DNA of 46,901 nucleotides from an uncultured Bacteroidales bacterium (GCA_937872735.1 CALMUD010000262.1:1-46901); one strand, 5' to 3'. Positions 1 to 9,964 are shown, numbered from the stretch's first letter. The notes: a model not told the origin generated them from the sequence alone. Numbers and translations are program-made.

Positions 1-260
1 ATGTCGATATGCAGCACGGGGTACACCGTCCACTCCTTTTCCAACTGTTCGATGGCCAAGCCTTTGAACAAATCCTTTTGTCCCAAGAAGTAGGCCTCCA
101 GCGTGGAAAGCAGCAGACTCTTGCCAAAACGGCGAGGGCGGCTCAGAAAATAATATTTGCCGGTAGTCGCCAGCTCATATATCTGAGCCGTCTTGTCCAC
201 ATAGACGTAACCTCCCTTGCGGATTTCTGAAAAACTCTGTATGCCAATCGGAAACAACAT
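1..260 (-). CDS. AAA-ATPase-like / PD-(D/E)XK nuclease family protein, N-terminal fragment (cut by window edge)
   Basis: The minus strand is open from an ATG at 260 to the window edge, giving 86 residues. They begin [14 protein letters not shown], followed by [13 protein letters not shown] and [19 protein letters not shown]. The [11 protein letters not shown] stretch is the Walker A-like signature of the AAA-ATPase-like family (PF09820), whose members usually carry a C-terminal PD-(D/E)XK domain (PF08011) and run to about 500-580 residues. Such genes occur in many copies in Bacteroidales genomes and their cellular role is not established. It has its own -7 element at 292-299 and lies downstream of, and in the same direction as, the MATE gene. 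The C-terminal part is outside the window, so an intact nuclease domain cannot be confirmed. Confidence 0.85.
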   Translation of the reverse strand, partial: MLFPIGIQSFSEIRKGGYVYVDKTAQIYELATTGKYYFLSRPRRFGKSLLLSTLEAYFLGQKDLFKGLAIEQLEKEWTVYPVLHID

Positions 261-291
261 AAGCGTGAATAATTTAAAGACTCCATTCTCA

Positions 292-299
292 CAAAGATA
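292..299 (-). promoter_or_regulatory. Bacteroidota -7 promoter element for the AAA-ATPase-like gene
   Basis: On the minus strand this reads TATCTTTG, an exact TAnnTTTG match, 31 bases before the ATG at 260. A short palindrome, GGTTGTCAACC (307-317), followed by six T on the minus strand, lies just upstream. It could be an operator or a weak terminator for the MATE gene. Confidence 0.65.
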
Positions 300-358
300 C
301 AAAAAAGGTTGACAACCTATTTTAAAGAAAACATGCTCGACATTAAAACAGCAAGAGA

Positions 359-1735
359 CTACGACTTAGAGTGAAAGACAGACGACTCATCCATCTTCTT
401 GAACTTGCGAAACTGATAAATCAACAGAATCGCAGTAACAATGGATGAGAGCGTATCGGCTACCGGCATACTGACCCAAATGCCAGTCTGCCCCAACAAA
501 TGCGGCAACAGCAATATCATGGGAATAAGAAACAGCATCTGACGTGTAGTGGAAAGAAACGCTGCCCATGCGGCTTTTCCTATTGATTGAAAGAAGGTAG
601 AAGTCACCATTTGGAATCCGACAATGGGGAAAGTAGCCACGGTAATGCGCAAACCAAACGCAGAATCGGCAATCATACGCTCGTCGCTGGTAAAGGCCAT
701 CATAATCTGATGAGAAAAAAACTCACACACCAAGAATGCCGTAATCATCACCGAAGAGGCAAAAAAGATGGCTGTCTTTAGCACCTCTGTAACCCTTCCA
801 TACTGCTTGGCTCCAAAATTATAACCCGCAATAGGCTGCATACCTTGGTTGATTCCCATCACCACCATGGCAAACAGCATCAGAATTTTGTTCACATTAC
901 CATAAGCGCCTATGGCATAATCACCTCCGTATGACGCTAACTGACGATTGATAAGAATCACCACCAAACAGGAACATATATTCAGCAGAAATGGTGATAT
1001 GCCAATGGACAAAATACCCTTGACTATGGATTGACGGAGACGGAAAGCAAATCGTTGAAAATGGAGAAACTGTCTGGAATCAAGGAAATGCCTTACTATC
1101 AATACCAGAGATACAGTTTGCGATAATACCGTCGCAAGGGCAGCTCCCCTGATACCCCACTCAAAAACAAAAATAAAAATCGGTGCAAGAATAAGATTGA
1201 ACAATACCGTCAGCAACGTCATATTCATGGCTTTTCGCGGATTTCCTGCCGAACGCATTGCGTTATTCAGCCCGAAATATAAATGGGTGCCGACATTTCC
1301 TATCAATATAACCGTCATAAAATCACGCACATAAGGCCATGTAGATGCACTGGCTCCAAACAGAATGGCTATCGGTTTCATGAAAATCAATCCCACCAGC
1401 ATGATAAACACACCCAATATGACATTAAGTACCGCAATGTTGCCTAACACGTGCGCTGCTCCCTGATCATCTTTCTGACCCATTTTAATGGTTATGAGCG
1501 TGCTGCCTCCCGCTCCCACCATCGCGCCAAAGGCGGCGGCTATGTTCATTAGAGGCAGGGTTATTGTCATGGCCGCAATAGCCAAGGCTCCTACCTTGTG
1601 ACCAATAAAAACACTGTCGATAATGTTGTATACCGATGATGCTATCAATGCCACTATGGTTGGTATGGAATAGCTGATTAACAATTTTCGAATATCAGCT
1701 TGTCCTAATTCAGCTGGCGATTTTCCTACACTCAT
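359..1735 (-). CDS. MATE family multidrug efflux transporter (MepA-like)
   Basis: A 458-residue polytopic membrane protein. The N-terminus has the MATE pattern [26 protein letters not shown], split here as [14 protein letters not shown] and [13 protein letters not shown] second related segment near residue 245 contains [18 protein letters not shown] and NRQLASYGG, as expected for the two six-helix halves of a 12-helix transporter. The motif [16 protein letters not shown] in the C-terminal half is typical of the MepA/DinF-like branch. MATE proteins export cationic drugs or metabolites by proton or sodium antiport across the inner membrane; the substrate cannot be predicted. It is transcribed alone from a TAATTTTG element at 1761-1768 and diverges from typA. 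Length is normal and no defect is seen. Confidence 0.93.
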   Translation of the reverse strand: MSVGKSPAELGQADIRKLLISYSIPTIVALIASSVYNIIDSVFIGHKVGALAIAAMTITLPLMNIAAAFGAMVGAGGSTLITIKMGQKDDQGAAHVLGNIAVLNVILGVFIMLVGLIFMKPIAILFGASASTWPYVRDFMTVILIGNVGTHLYFGLNNAMRSAGNPRKAMNMTLLTVLFNLILAPIFIFVFEWGIRGAALATVLSQTVSLVLIVRHFLDSRQFLHFQRFAFRLRQSIVKGILSIGISPFLLNICSCLVVILINRQLASYGGDYAIGAYGNVNKILMLFAMVVMGINQGMQPIAGYNFGAKQYGRVTEVLKTAIFFASSVMITAFLVCEFFSHQIMMAFTSDERMIADSAFGLRITVATFPIVGFQMVTSTFFQSIGKAAWAAFLSTTRQMLFLIPMILLLPHLLGQTGIWVSMPVADTLSSIVTAILLIYQFRKFKKMDESSVFHSKS

Positions 1736-1760
1736 TTTCCTATCCTGATTATAATGCCTG

Positions 1761-1768
1761 CAAAATTA
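1761..1768 (-). promoter_or_regulatory. -7 promoter element of the MATE gene
   Basis: Minus-strand TAATTTTG followed by CAGG, 25 bases upstream of the ATG at 1735. It matches TAnnTTTG with the GCA extension common in this window. Confidence 0.65.
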
Positions 1769-1905
1769 CCATTTTTATCCGACAGTTAAGATACATGAAT
1801 GAACCATCAGGCAAAAGAAAAGGATGAAGCGCCTATGAACGGTGAAAAATATGCTCACAAACACATTTTAATACAATACTTGCACAATTTTCCTTTAAAA
1901 TTCAC

Positions 1906-1913
1906 TAACTTTG
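1906..1913 (+). promoter_or_regulatory. -7 promoter element of typA
   Basis: Exact TAACTTTG followed by CA, 31 bases upstream of the typA ATG. A TTG at 1880-1882 lies 23 bases further up, slightly longer than the usual -33 spacing. Confidence 0.7.
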
Positions 1914-1944
1914 CATTTTCAAAAAGACATAAATTTAAGTTAGA

Positions 1945-3759
1945 ATGCAAAAAATCAGAAATGTCGCAATTATTGCGCACGTTGACCACGGCAAAACAAC
2001 GCTGGTGGACAAGATGTTACAAGCCGGGAAACTTTTCAGTGATCATGAAAAGCCTGGCGAACTCATCCTTGACAACAATGATTTGGAGCGAGAGCGAGGG
2101 ATAACCATCGTCTCTAAAAACGTATCTATTCGCTATAAAGATTGCAAAATCAACATTATTGATACTCCTGGGCACTCGGACTTCGGTGGCGAGGTGGAGC
2201 GCGTGCTCAACATGGCCGACGGCTGTCTTCTGCTGGTCGATGCCTTTGAGGGGCCAATGCCTCAGACCCGTTTTGTGCTGCAAAAGGCCCTGCAAATCGG
2301 ACTGAAACCGATTTTGGTTGTCAACAAGGTTGACAAACCAAACTGCCGTCCCGATGAGGTTGTAGAGGCTGTATTTGACTTGATGTGCAGTCTTAATGCC
2401 ACAGAGGACCAGCTCAACTTCCCTATCGTTTACGGCTCTGCCAAGAACAACTGGATGTCAGACGACTGGAAGAAACCTCGTGAGAATGATATCACTCCAG
2501 TATTGGATGCCATCATCAAATATATTCCGGCTCCAGAACACCGTGAAGGCAGCGCCCAAATGCTGATAACATCATTGGTATTCTCCTCTTACGTCGGCCG
2601 TATCGCCGTGGGTCGTGTACATCGGGGCAAGTTGCATGAAGGTGAGGACGTGGCTTTGGCCAAACGTGACGGCACCATCGTAAAGAACAGAATCAAGGAA
2701 CTTCGCGTATTCGAAGGTTTCAGCCAGTCTAAAGTATCTGAAGTGGAAAGTGGCGAACTTTGCGCATTGGTCGGTATCGATAATTTCGAAATCGGTGAAT
2801 GTATCTGCGATTTGGCCAATCCTGATCCGCTACCTCCAATCGCCATCGACGAGCCTACCATGAGTATGGAGTTCCGAATCAACGACTCTCCATTCTTTGG
2901 CAAAGAGGGTAAATTTGTTACTTCACGCCATATCAACGACCGTCTGGTCAGCGAATTGGACCGCGATGTCGCACTGCGTGTCGAGAAGGGTCTGGCCGAT
3001 GGCCACTGGACCGTCTATGGCCGTGGTGTGCTCCACTTGTCCGTTCTTATCGAGACCATGCGTCGCGAAGGATATGAGCTGCAGGTGGGACAGCCTAAGG
3101 TCATCATCAAAGAGATTGACGGCATCAAGAATGAGCCTATGGAGGAACTGACCATCGATACACCTGAAGATGTTTCGGGTAAGGTCATCGAAATGGTTGC
3201 TACCCGCAAGGGTGATATGGTATCAATGGAAAGACGTGGCGACCGTGTCCATCTGGATTTCAACATTCCATCCCGTGGTATCATCGGATTGCGTACCAAC
3301 GTGCTGACCGCCACCGCTGGCGAGGCCGTCATTGCTCACCGATTCACAGGATTTGCCCCATACAAAGGCCCTATGGAAAGACGTAACAATGGCTCCATCA
3401 TTGCAATGGAAACCGGTACGGCTTTTGCCTATGCACTCAACAACCTGCAAGACCGCGGCAAATTCTTCATCAGTCCTCAGGAAGAAATCTATGTAGGACA
3501 AGTAGTTGGCGAGAACAACAAGTCTGACGATTTGGTGGTTAATGTCACAAAATCGAAGAAACTTACCAATATGCGTGCTGCCGGCTCTGATGACAAGGTC
3601 AAACTGGCTCCTCCTATCATTTTCAGTTTGGAGGAGGCACTGGAGTATATCAAAGAGGACGAGTTGGTTGAAATCACACCTAAGAGCATGCGTATGCGCA
3701 AGATTATCCTCGATGAGAACGAGCGTAAAAAAGCATCAAAAAAGACAGCCACTGACTAA
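1945..3759 (+). CDS. typA: GTP-binding protein TypA/BipA
   Basis: A 604-residue translational GTPase related to EF-G and LepA that binds the 70S ribosome and supports 50S assembly and stress adaptation. All GTPase motifs are present: G1 AHVDHGKTT at 11-19, the switch region RERGITI near 50, G3 DTPGH at 73-77, and G4 NKVD at 127-130. Domain II, two EF-G-like alpha/beta domains and the TypA-specific C-terminal domain follow ([15 protein letters not shown] and GEIYVGQ-like [13 protein letters not shown]). The ATG at 1945 is chosen because [19 protein letters not shown] is the family N-terminus. It is monocistronic, with a promoter at 1906 and a strong terminator directly downstream. Confidence 0.98.
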   Translation: MQKIRNVAIIAHVDHGKTTLVDKMLQAGKLFSDHEKPGELILDNNDLERERGITIVSKNVSIRYKDCKINIIDTPGHSDFGGEVERVLNMADGCLLLVDAFEGPMPQTRFVLQKALQIGLKPILVVNKVDKPNCRPDEVVEAVFDLMCSLNATEDQLNFPIVYGSAKNNWMSDDWKKPRENDITPVLDAIIKYIPAPEHREGSAQMLITSLVFSSYVGRIAVGRVHRGKLHEGEDVALAKRDGTIVKNRIKELRVFEGFSQSKVSEVESGELCALVGIDNFEIGECICDLANPDPLPPIAIDEPTMSMEFRINDSPFFGKEGKFVTSRHINDRLVSELDRDVALRVEKGLADGHWTVYGRGVLHLSVLIETMRREGYELQVGQPKVIIKEIDGIKNEPMEELTIDTPEDVSGKVIEMVATRKGDMVSMERRGDRVHLDFNIPSRGIIGLRTNVLTATAGEAVIAHRFTGFAPYKGPMERRNNGSIIAMETGTAFAYALNNLQDRGKFFISPQEEIYVGQVVGENNKSDDLVVNVTKSKKLTNMRAAGSDDKVKLAPPIIFSLEEALEYIKEDELVEITPKSMRMRKIILDENERKKASKKTATD

Positions 3760-3783
3760 TCAGCGGTAACTTTACATAATCAG

Positions 3784-3822
3784 GCTGGTATCCTTGGTTC
3801 TCCAAGGATACCGGCTTTTTTT
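3784..3822 (+). terminator. Intrinsic terminator of typA
   Basis: A 14-base arm at 3784-3797 pairs with 3802-3815 (one G-T position), loop TTCT, followed by a seven-T run. Confidence 0.9.
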
Positions 3823-3919
3823 ATGGATTTATGGCGGCATTGTCTATTGCTTCCTCTCTTTTTGTCCTTATCAGTGGTACTTTCTGCTTCATTGTGACAC
3901 TAAATAAAAGGAAATGAAG

Positions 3920-3927
3920 TATCTTTG
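3920..3927 (+). promoter_or_regulatory. -7 promoter element of the DUF5686 gene
   Basis: TATCTTTG followed by CAC. It implies a 5' leader of roughly 85 bases before the ATG at 4018. The leader contains the short palindrome GTCATCTGATGAC. Confidence 0.65.
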
Positions 3928-4017
3928 CACGTATGAATGAGTCATCTGATGACTGGCGAATGAAGCCTTTAACAACTATCAACCCCCGCCGAATCAGACT
4001 TCTCCTTATATTATTTT

Positions 4018-6594
4018 ATGAGAAATTTCACGTTTAGATTTTTTTTATTCTTCACCATTGGTCTATTGGTCTGCACTGAATCCTTTGCAGGCAAAGTCAC
4101 CTACCAGGGATTTGTCAGAGACTCAATCAGCGGCGAGACTCTGCCCTATGCCTCTGTCACCTACCGCAATTCGCCATACGGTACCGAAACCGACTTGCAG
4201 GGTTACTACATTCTGGAGACAGACTCTGCCATCAACAACAGATTTTTGGTATTCTCCTATCTCGGATACCGCTCCAAGGTGATTGACATCAGCAAACGTG
4301 GACACCACATCAATGTCACGTTGGCCCCTGTGGTTCAACAGTTGGGTGCCGTGGTAATAAAGGCGACAAGAAAAGAAAAATACAAGAGGAAGGGAAATCC
4401 TGCGGTAGATTTGATGCGGAAAGTGATAGCCCACAAAGATTCTAACGACATCCGCAAGGATGACTACTACAGTGTGAAACGATATGAAAAAAACATACTG
4501 GGACTGAACAACGTGAAAGCCCCTGATGACTCGACAAAGCTAAAAAAGGGGAAGTTCAACTACATTTATCAATATATCGACAGTTCTGAGGTTTCCGACA
4601 ACACTTATCTTCCATTCTCCATCCGCGAGAATATTTCAGATATCAGTTACCAGGAATCGCCCTACAGACTGAAAAGGACTATCACCGCACAGAACAACAA
4701 AATACTGATGAATGTGCTGTCAGAAGACATGATAGACAACGTATTGTCTGAAAGTTTTGCCGACGTGCAACTCTACGACAACAATATCGACCTCTACCTC
4801 ACCAAATTCGTCAGTCCGCTTTCCGTGATTGCCCCTACTTTTTACCATTTCTTCATTGACGATACCATCACTGGTGACGACGGCCAAAAGTATATCGAGA
4901 TGAACTTTATCCCCGCCAACACCACTGACATGGGATTTACGGGCACCATGCTCATCACCACCGACAGCTCTTATGCCGTGAAATCAGTAAAAATGAATAT
5001 TCCCCGCAACATCAAGCTGAATATTGTGGAGAAACTGCACATCGAGCAGGAATATGAAAAGACGGAGGAAGGACGATATGCTGTCAGCCATGAAAAAATG
5101 GTGAGCGAGGTTTTCCTTATTGACGGACTGCAAGGTGGATATGTAAAACGGGATGCCTACTATACCGGATACAAATGGCACGACATTGACAAAACCATTT
5201 TCGACCGGCAGGAAAACACTTTCACTCTGCACACGGCCAAAGCCCATGCCGATACCTTCTGGAATGGTCAACGGCCTGTGAAACTGACCACCAAGGAAGC
5301 CAGCATCGACTCCATGACCCACCAATTGAAACAGAAGGTATGGTTCAACGTGCTTGAATTCACACTGAAAACTTGCTTGGAGGGATACATGACACTCGGC
5401 AAGAATGGCTATTTTGATTACGGGCCTGTGATGTCAACCTACTCACACAACAATCTGGAAGGCTCCCGCATACGATTGGGAGGCCGTACCAATCCTGCAC
5501 TCAATCCCCATTGGTTTCTTGACGGATACGGTGCTTACGGATTTGACGATGAAAAACTGAAATATAAAGGAGAGGTGGAATACTCTTTTAGAGAGAAGAA
5601 ATTCAGCAAGATGGACTTTCCTCGCAAAGCGCTGCAAGTGAGCTACAGCTATGACTGGGACATTCCAAGCGAACGTTTCCTGGGCGAATATAATTCCAGC
5701 TTTGTACATTCGTTCAAACGTGAGAAGGTGACTCAATATGCCTATGTGCGCACCCAGCAAGCCAAATATATTGAAGAGAAAGGCAGCGGATTCAGCTATA
5801 CATTGTCTCTAAAGCATCAGGAGGAAAAAGCCGCCGGCGATTTGGTTTATAGACAAGTCAACGACAGCAGTGTGGTTGATGGTCTGGAGACTTCGACTTT
5901 CGGCATCGATTTGGGTTATGCACCTGGGGTACGTTACTACCAAAACAAGACCACCAGATATGTGATGAACCCGGAGATTCCGCAATTCACGCTTTCACAT
6001 CAGACGGCATACAAAGACCTGCTGGGAAGCCAATACACTTACAACAAAACAGAGATGTCTTATCGGCAAGAATTTTTTCTGACGCCTCTCGGATATGTAA
6101 ATGTAACATTACAGGCAGGTAAGATATGGGACAAGGTTCCTTACCCTCTTCTGTTCATTCCTGCGGCCAATCTGTCGTATATCATTCAGCCGGAGACCTT
6201 CTGGCTGATGAACAACATGGAATTTCTTAACGATCAATACGCATCGACGGAGATAACATACAACATGGACGGATTTCTGTTCGGAAGAGTACCTCTCATC
6301 AAGAAACTCCATTGGAAAGAGGTGTTCCGTTTCAGAGCCATGTATGGTTCACTGAGCGACAAAAACAATCCTGCAAAACATACCGACAGCAAAGATTTGT
6401 TTGCATTTCCGCAAGACAAAAATGGGCACAACACCTCCTACGAGTTCGGAGCTCAACCCTACATGGAAGCCTGCGTCGGAATTCATAACATATTCAAACT
6501 TTTCAGAATTGAATATGTGCGCCGACTTAACTACCTTGACAATTACAAAGCGGAAAAATGGGGCTTGTGCGTAGGAATGGGACTTTATTTCTAA
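4018..6594 (+). CDS. DUF5686 family outer membrane protein with carboxypeptidase-like regulatory domain
   Basis: An 858-residue exported protein. Residues 1-24 form a signal peptide (FRFFLFFTIGLLVCTESFAG). Residues about 28-108 are a CarboxypepD_reg-like beta-sandwich (YQGFVRDSISGETLPYASV, then DLQGYYIL and FSYLGYRSK), as found at the N-terminus of TonB-dependent receptors. The remainder is the long DUF5686 region with many alternating aromatic/polar strands and a C-terminus ending in GLCVGMGLYF, consistent with an outer membrane beta-barrel. The family is widespread in Bacteroidota and has no established biochemical role; it is not a SusC protein because no plug domain is seen. It lies between typA and porT with its own promoter. 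No truncation is seen. Confidence 0.88.
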   Translation: MRNFTFRFFLFFTIGLLVCTESFAGKVTYQGFVRDSISGETLPYASVTYRNSPYGTETDLQGYYILETDSAINNRFLVFSYLGYRSKVIDISKRGHHINVTLAPVVQQLGAVVIKATRKEKYKRKGNPAVDLMRKVIAHKDSNDIRKDDYYSVKRYEKNILGLNNVKAPDDSTKLKKGKFNYIYQYIDSSEVSDNTYLPFSIRENISDISYQESPYRLKRTITAQNNKILMNVLSEDMIDNVLSESFADVQLYDNNIDLYLTKFVSPLSVIAPTFYHFFIDDTITGDDGQKYIEMNFIPANTTDMGFTGTMLITTDSSYAVKSVKMNIPRNIKLNIVEKLHIEQEYEKTEEGRYAVSHEKMVSEVFLIDGLQGGYVKRDAYYTGYKWHDIDKTIFDRQENTFTLHTAKAHADTFWNGQRPVKLTTKEASIDSMTHQLKQKVWFNVLEFTLKTCLEGYMTLGKNGYFDYGPVMSTYSHNNLEGSRIRLGGRTNPALNPHWFLDGYGAYGFDDEKLKYKGEVEYSFREKKFSKMDFPRKALQVSYSYDWDIPSERFLGEYNSSFVHSFKREKVTQYAYVRTQQAKYIEEKGSGFSYTLSLKHQEEKAAGDLVYRQVNDSSVVDGLETSTFGIDLGYAPGVRYYQNKTTRYVMNPEIPQFTLSHQTAYKDLLGSQYTYNKTEMSYRQEFFLTPLGYVNVTLQAGKIWDKVPYPLLFIPAANLSYIIQPETFWLMNNMEFLNDQYASTEITYNMDGFLFGRVPLIKKLHWKEVFRFRAMYGSLSDKNNPAKHTDSKDLFAFPQDKNGHNTSYEFGAQPYMEACVGIHNIFKLFRIEYVRRLNYLDNYKAEKWGLCVGMGLYF

Positions 6595-6601
6595 TTTTTT
6601 G

Positions 6602-6609
6602 TAACTTTG
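6602..6609 (+). promoter_or_regulatory. -7 promoter element of porT
   Basis: TAACTTTG followed by CACC, starting only 8 bases after the DUF5686 stop codon. It implies a leader of about 125 bases before porT. Confidence 0.65.
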
Positions 6610-6692
6610 CACCTGAAAGGAAATAAAATCCATCAGCACAACGTTATTGTTCCATAAGGTGGAATATGAGTACATGGCTACTCCGTGAGCAA

Positions 6693-6710
6693 GGGCGGAA
6701 ATTTCCGTCC
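6693..6710 (+). repeat. 18-base palindrome in the porT leader
   Basis: GGGCGGAAATTTCCGTCC is self-complementary over all 18 positions if one G-T pair is allowed. As RNA it would form a six-pair hairpin with an AAATTT loop, 30 bases before the porT start. It has no T-run, so it is more likely regulatory than a terminator. Confidence 0.5.
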
Positions 6711-6739
6711 ATTTCTGAAAACAACAAAAAAAATTAGGT

Positions 6740-7453
6740 TTGAAAAAGATGCTTTTTTGCCTGTTAGCCCTTATTTCCATGGCTACAGCAGCATATCCGC
6801 AACATAAGTTTGGTCACGTGCGCAACCTGATCAATGCTGATAACAAATTGTACCACTTCGGCTTTATTTTAGGTCTGAACGCAATGGATTTCAATCCATC
6901 ACAGTCAGGCGCCATTGCCACCGATGATGGGAAAAGATGGTATGGCGACGTCACTGATTTTGGCACAGGATTTACCGTAGGTATCATCAGCGACCTTCGG
7001 TTGGGCGAATATTTCAACCTACGCTTCAATCCGGTATTGCTGTTCAACGACCGCAAACTGCATTTTGTAGATGAAGACGGAAATCCGGGCGAGGACGCTG
7101 ACGTCAAATCAGACATCATTGACTTTCCGCTGCTGGTGAAGATGAGAGCCCAGCGTATGGGCAATTACCGGCCTTATCTGCTGTGCGGACCTGCTGCCAC
7201 CATCGACTTGGGGCGATCAAAGGATTGCAACATTCTGCTGAAACAAATGGATTATGGCATTGAGTTCGGTTTCGGTTGCGATATCTATCTCACCTACTTC
7301 AAACTGGGTCCGGAATTCAAGATGTTTCTTGGTATGAATAATATGCTGGACACTGACCGTCCTGACCTTGAGGGGTCGAAACAAATGAAATACACGCAGG
7401 CTTTATCAAAATTGACTTCCCGAATGTTCACGCTGACTTTCAACTTTGAATAA
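6740..7453 (+). CDS. porT: PorT-family outer membrane beta-barrel protein, probable type IX secretion component
   Basis: A 237-residue exported protein. After a signal peptide (MLFCLLALISMATAAYPQ) comes LYHFGFILGLNAMDF, the hallmark of PorT/SprT, then alternating strands ending in RMFTLTFNFE with a C-terminal aromatic. PorT is an outer membrane protein needed for T9SS export of proteins with the C-terminal sorting domain; such a cargo is encoded at 44452-46053. The start appears to be TTG at 6740, which supplies the Lys-Lys n-region of the signal peptide. The ATG at 6749 would leave the signal peptide without positive charge but is possible. Other PorT-like beta-barrels (PF13568) share the fold, so T9SS membership rests on the N-terminal motif. 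Confidence 0.82.
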   Translation: MKKMLFCLLALISMATAAYPQHKFGHVRNLINADNKLYHFGFILGLNAMDFNPSQSGAIATDDGKRWYGDVTDFGTGFTVGIISDLRLGEYFNLRFNPVLLFNDRKLHFVDEDGNPGEDADVKSDIIDFPLLVKMRAQRMGNYRPYLLCGPAATIDLGRSKDCNILLKQMDYGIEFGFGCDIYLTYFKLGPEFKMFLGMNNMLDTDRPDLEGSKQMKYTQALSKLTSRMFTLTFNFE

Positions 7454-7476
7454 ACAGGAAGGTACCAAACATAAGG

Positions 7477-7511
7477 CAACGGGGATGTGCAGTTGATGCG
7501 CATCCCCGTTG
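7477..7511. terminator. Hairpin between converging porT and cysK
   Basis: Arms 7477-7490 and 7498-7511 pair over 14 bases (one G-T), loop AGTTGAT. There is no long T-run on either side, so this is a probable bidirectional terminator of moderate strength. Confidence 0.65.
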
Positions 7512-7532
7512 TCATATTATCTATTCAATCCA

Positions 7533-8477
7533 TCAAAGTGGATATTCATCAAAAGCATAAAGCAGGGTTGAGAGGTATCGTTCGCCCGTATCTGGTAACA
7601 GAGCCACAATTTTCTTGCCTTTGTTCTCCGGTTTCAAGGCCAGCTGCAAGGCTGCAAAGACAGCAGCCCCCGATGAGATGCCGACCAACAGACCTTCCTG
7701 CTGAGCCAACTCGCGCCCCGTACGGATGGCATCATCATTCTCTACTTGATAAATCTGATCCACTACTGCCCTATTGAAGGTGGCAGGCACGAACCCTGCT
7801 CCGATACCCTGAATTTTATGAGGACCCGATTTGCCACCCGACAGCACTGGCGATGACGCAGGTTCCACAGCCACTATCTGCACCTTTGGATTTTTCTCCT
7901 TCAGTTTTTTACCTATACCGCTGACAGTGCCGCCGGTACCCACACCAGCAACAAAGATGTCAACTTTGCCATCGGTGTCACGCCAGATTTCCTCACCCGT
8001 TGTACGATAATGGACTTCAGGATTGGCTGGATTCTCAAACTGCTGCAAAATCACAGCGCCAGGTATTTCTTCTTTAAGCTCGTTTGCCTTGGCTATGGCA
8101 CCTTTCATGCCCGACGCTCCAGGTGTCAGTTCCAGGCGTGCGCCATAAGCTTTGAGCAAATTGCGGCGTTCCACGCTCATCGAATCTGGCATCACCAGTA
8201 TCACCTTATAACCTTTGACTGCCGACACAAAAGCCAAACCGACACCCGTATTGCCGCTAGTAGGCTCTATGATGGTGGCTCCTGCCTTCAACGTTCCCTT
8301 GCGTTCGGCATCCTCTACCATTGCCAACGCTATTCGGTCTTTCACACTGCCTGCGGGATTGAAATACTCCAGCTTAGCTATAATACTCGTGCCTATGTGC
8401 TTGCCCGCACTAAACTTATTCAACTCCAACAAAGGGGTATTGCCGACCAATTCGGTCAATTTTTTTGCGATAGTCAT
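7533..8477 (-). CDS. cysK: Cysteine synthase A (O-acetylserine sulfhydrylase)
   Basis: A 314-residue cytoplasmic PLP enzyme that makes L-cysteine from O-acetylserine and sulfide. The PLP lysine is K46 in [11 protein letters not shown], the substrate loop is [12 protein letters not shown], and the phosphate-binding glycine loop is [16 protein letters not shown]. The C-terminal part has [12 protein letters not shown] and [14 protein letters not shown], both standard for CysK. The start [19 protein letters not shown] matches the family. It lies 51 bases downstream of metY on the same strand, so the two form a sulfide-assimilation unit. CysM or cystathionine beta-synthase are less likely given length and motifs. 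Confidence 0.97.
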   Translation of the reverse strand: MTIAKKLTELVGNTPLLELNKFSAGKHIGTSIIAKLEYFNPAGSVKDRIALAMVEDAERKGTLKAGATIIEPTSGNTGVGLAFVSAVKGYKVILVMPDSMSVERRNLLKAYGARLELTPGASGMKGAIAKANELKEEIPGAVILQQFENPANPEVHYRTTGEEIWRDTDGKVDIFVAGVGTGGTVSGIGKKLKEKNPKVQIVAVEPASSPVLSGGKSGPHKIQGIGAGFVPATFNRAVVDQIYQVENDDAIRTGRELAQQEGLLVGISSGAAVFAALQLALKPENKGKKIVALLPDTGERYLSTLLYAFDEYPL

Positions 8478-8528
8478 ATTCCTTGAATTTTTTATTGTTA
8501 TTCTTTTTATCTAAATCGGGCACAGCAA

Positions 8529-9818
8529 TCAAATAGCCTTGAAAGCCTGGTCCAAATCATCAATAATATCATCAATATGTTCGGTGCCTATGCTCAGACG
8601 GATAGTGCTCTGATGGATTCCCTGGTCCTCCAATTCCGCATCAGTGAGTTGAGAGTGGGTGGTGCTGGCAGGATGAATCACCAGCGATTTCACATCTGCC
8701 ACATTGGCCAATAAGGAGAAAATCTTGAGATGGTCAATAAAACGCTGGGCCTCTTCGGCTCCGCCCTTGATGTCAAAGGTGAATATGGAACCAGCTCCAT
8801 TAGGGAAATAACGCTCGTAGAGTGCATGGTTGGGATGCTCGGGCAGGGATGGATGATTGACCTTTGCCACTTTGGGGTTGTTCTTCAGATAATCCACCAC
8901 CTTGAGCGCATTTTCCACATGTCGTTCCACACGCAACGAGAGTGTCTCTACTCCCTGTAACAGCAGGAACGCGCTAAGCGGACTAAGAGTCGCACCTGTA
9001 TCACGTAAAATGACGGCACGAATCCGGGTAACGAAAGCCGCAGCTCCCACCGCATCTGCGAACACTATGCCATGATAGCTTGGTTCCGGTTTCGACAGCT
9101 GAGGAAATTTGTCGTTCTGTTTCCAGTTGAACTTGCCACTGTCAACAATCACACCACCCAGTGTGGTACCATGTCCGCCAAGAAATTTGGTGGCCGAGTG
9201 AACTACAATGTCTGCACCATGCTCTATCGGACGGAACAGATATGGGGTGGCAAAGGTATTGTCTATAATCAATGGTATACCGTGACTGTGAGCTATCTTG
9301 GCAACCGCATCCACATCAATGATGTTGGAGTTGGGATTGCCAAGGGTCTCAATAAACACCAATTTGGTATTTGGTTTGATGGCCTTTTCATAAGCAGAAA
9401 GATCATCAGGGTCCACAAAGGTGGTGCTGATACCAAATTTGCTGAGTGTATGGCTAAGCAGGTTGAAGGTACCGCCGTAGATGGTTTTGGCAGCCACCAC
9501 ATGGTCACCAGCTGCGGTAATGTTCTCTATTGCGTAGGTTACAGCTGCCGCTCCACTGGCCACCGCCAGTCCGGCTACTCCACCCTCAAGGGCTGCCACT
9601 CTATCTTCAAAAACTCCCTCGGTGCTATTGGTCAGTCGGCCATATATATTGCCAGCATCACGCAACCCGAATCGGTCGGCCGCATGCTTTGAATTATGGA
9701 ACACGTATGAGGTGGTCTGATAGATTGGTACAGCACGCGCATCTGTGGCTGGGTCAGCCTGTTCTTGTCCAACATGCAACTGCAATGTTTCAAAGTGTAA
9801 TTTCTTTTTGTCTGTCAT
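8529..9818 (-). CDS. metY: O-acetylhomoserine sulfhydrylase (homocysteine synthase)
   Basis: A 429-residue Cys/Met metabolism PLP enzyme that makes homocysteine from O-acetylhomoserine and sulfide, the direct sulfhydrylation route to methionine. It begins with LHFETLQLHVGQEQ and TDARAVPIYQTTSYVF, typical of MetY. The PLP lysine is K211 in VVHSATKFLGGHGTTLGG, and LVIHPASTTHSQL is the conserved C-terminal motif. At 429 residues it fits MetY better than MetB/MetC (about 380-400). It is the first gene of metY-cysK, with a well-spaced promoter (TTG, 20 bases, TAACTTTG) at 9876-9906, and diverges from the response regulator gene. Confidence 0.95.
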   Translation of the reverse strand: MTDKKKLHFETLQLHVGQEQADPATDARAVPIYQTTSYVFHNSKHAADRFGLRDAGNIYGRLTNSTEGVFEDRVAALEGGVAGLAVASGAAAVTYAIENITAAGDHVVAAKTIYGGTFNLLSHTLSKFGISTTFVDPDDLSAYEKAIKPNTKLVFIETLGNPNSNIIDVDAVAKIAHSHGIPLIIDNTFATPYLFRPIEHGADIVVHSATKFLGGHGTTLGGVIVDSGKFNWKQNDKFPQLSKPEPSYHGIVFADAVGAAAFVTRIRAVILRDTGATLSPLSAFLLLQGVETLSLRVERHVENALKVVDYLKNNPKVAKVNHPSLPEHPNHALYERYFPNGAGSIFTFDIKGGAEEAQRFIDHLKIFSLLANVADVKSLVIHPASTTHSQLTDAELEDQGIHQSTIRLSIGTEHIDDIIDDLDQAFKAI

Positions 9819-9875
9819 ATTCGTATCTCCTATTCTTTAATTTGTTTTCAATCTGTTTCGTATCTTTCAACACCA

Positions 9876-9906
9876 CAAAGTTAAAGCTGCCACACCGTCC
9901 ACGCAA
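9876..9906 (-). promoter_or_regulatory. Promoter of metY-cysK (-33 and -7)
   Basis: Minus strand: TTG at 9906-9904, a 20-base spacer, then TAACTTTG at 9883-9876. This is close to ideal Bacteroidota sigma-ABfr spacing. The -7 box ends 57 bases upstream of the metY start. Confidence 0.8.
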
Positions 9907-9925
9907 TAACACAAAAATGCCATTT

Positions 9926-9947
9926 TGATACCACAAACATGGTATCA
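9926..9947. promoter_or_regulatory. Candidate operator between metY and the response regulator gene
   Basis: Perfect inverted repeat TGATACC, 8-base spacer, GGTATCA. It lies about 20 bases upstream of the metY -33 element and about 17 bases upstream of the -7 element of the response regulator gene, where one dimeric regulator could act on both promoters. Confidence 0.5.
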
Positions 9948-9964
9948 GGTAGTTAAAGATTTAG

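Noticed and set aside
1799-2104. A 101-residue frame overlapping the typA start
   Set aside because: It is out of frame with a clear GTPase N-terminus and shows no homology pattern.
9072-9692. A 206-residue plus-strand frame inside metY
   Set aside because: Antisense to conserved PLP-enzyme sequence and without its own signals.
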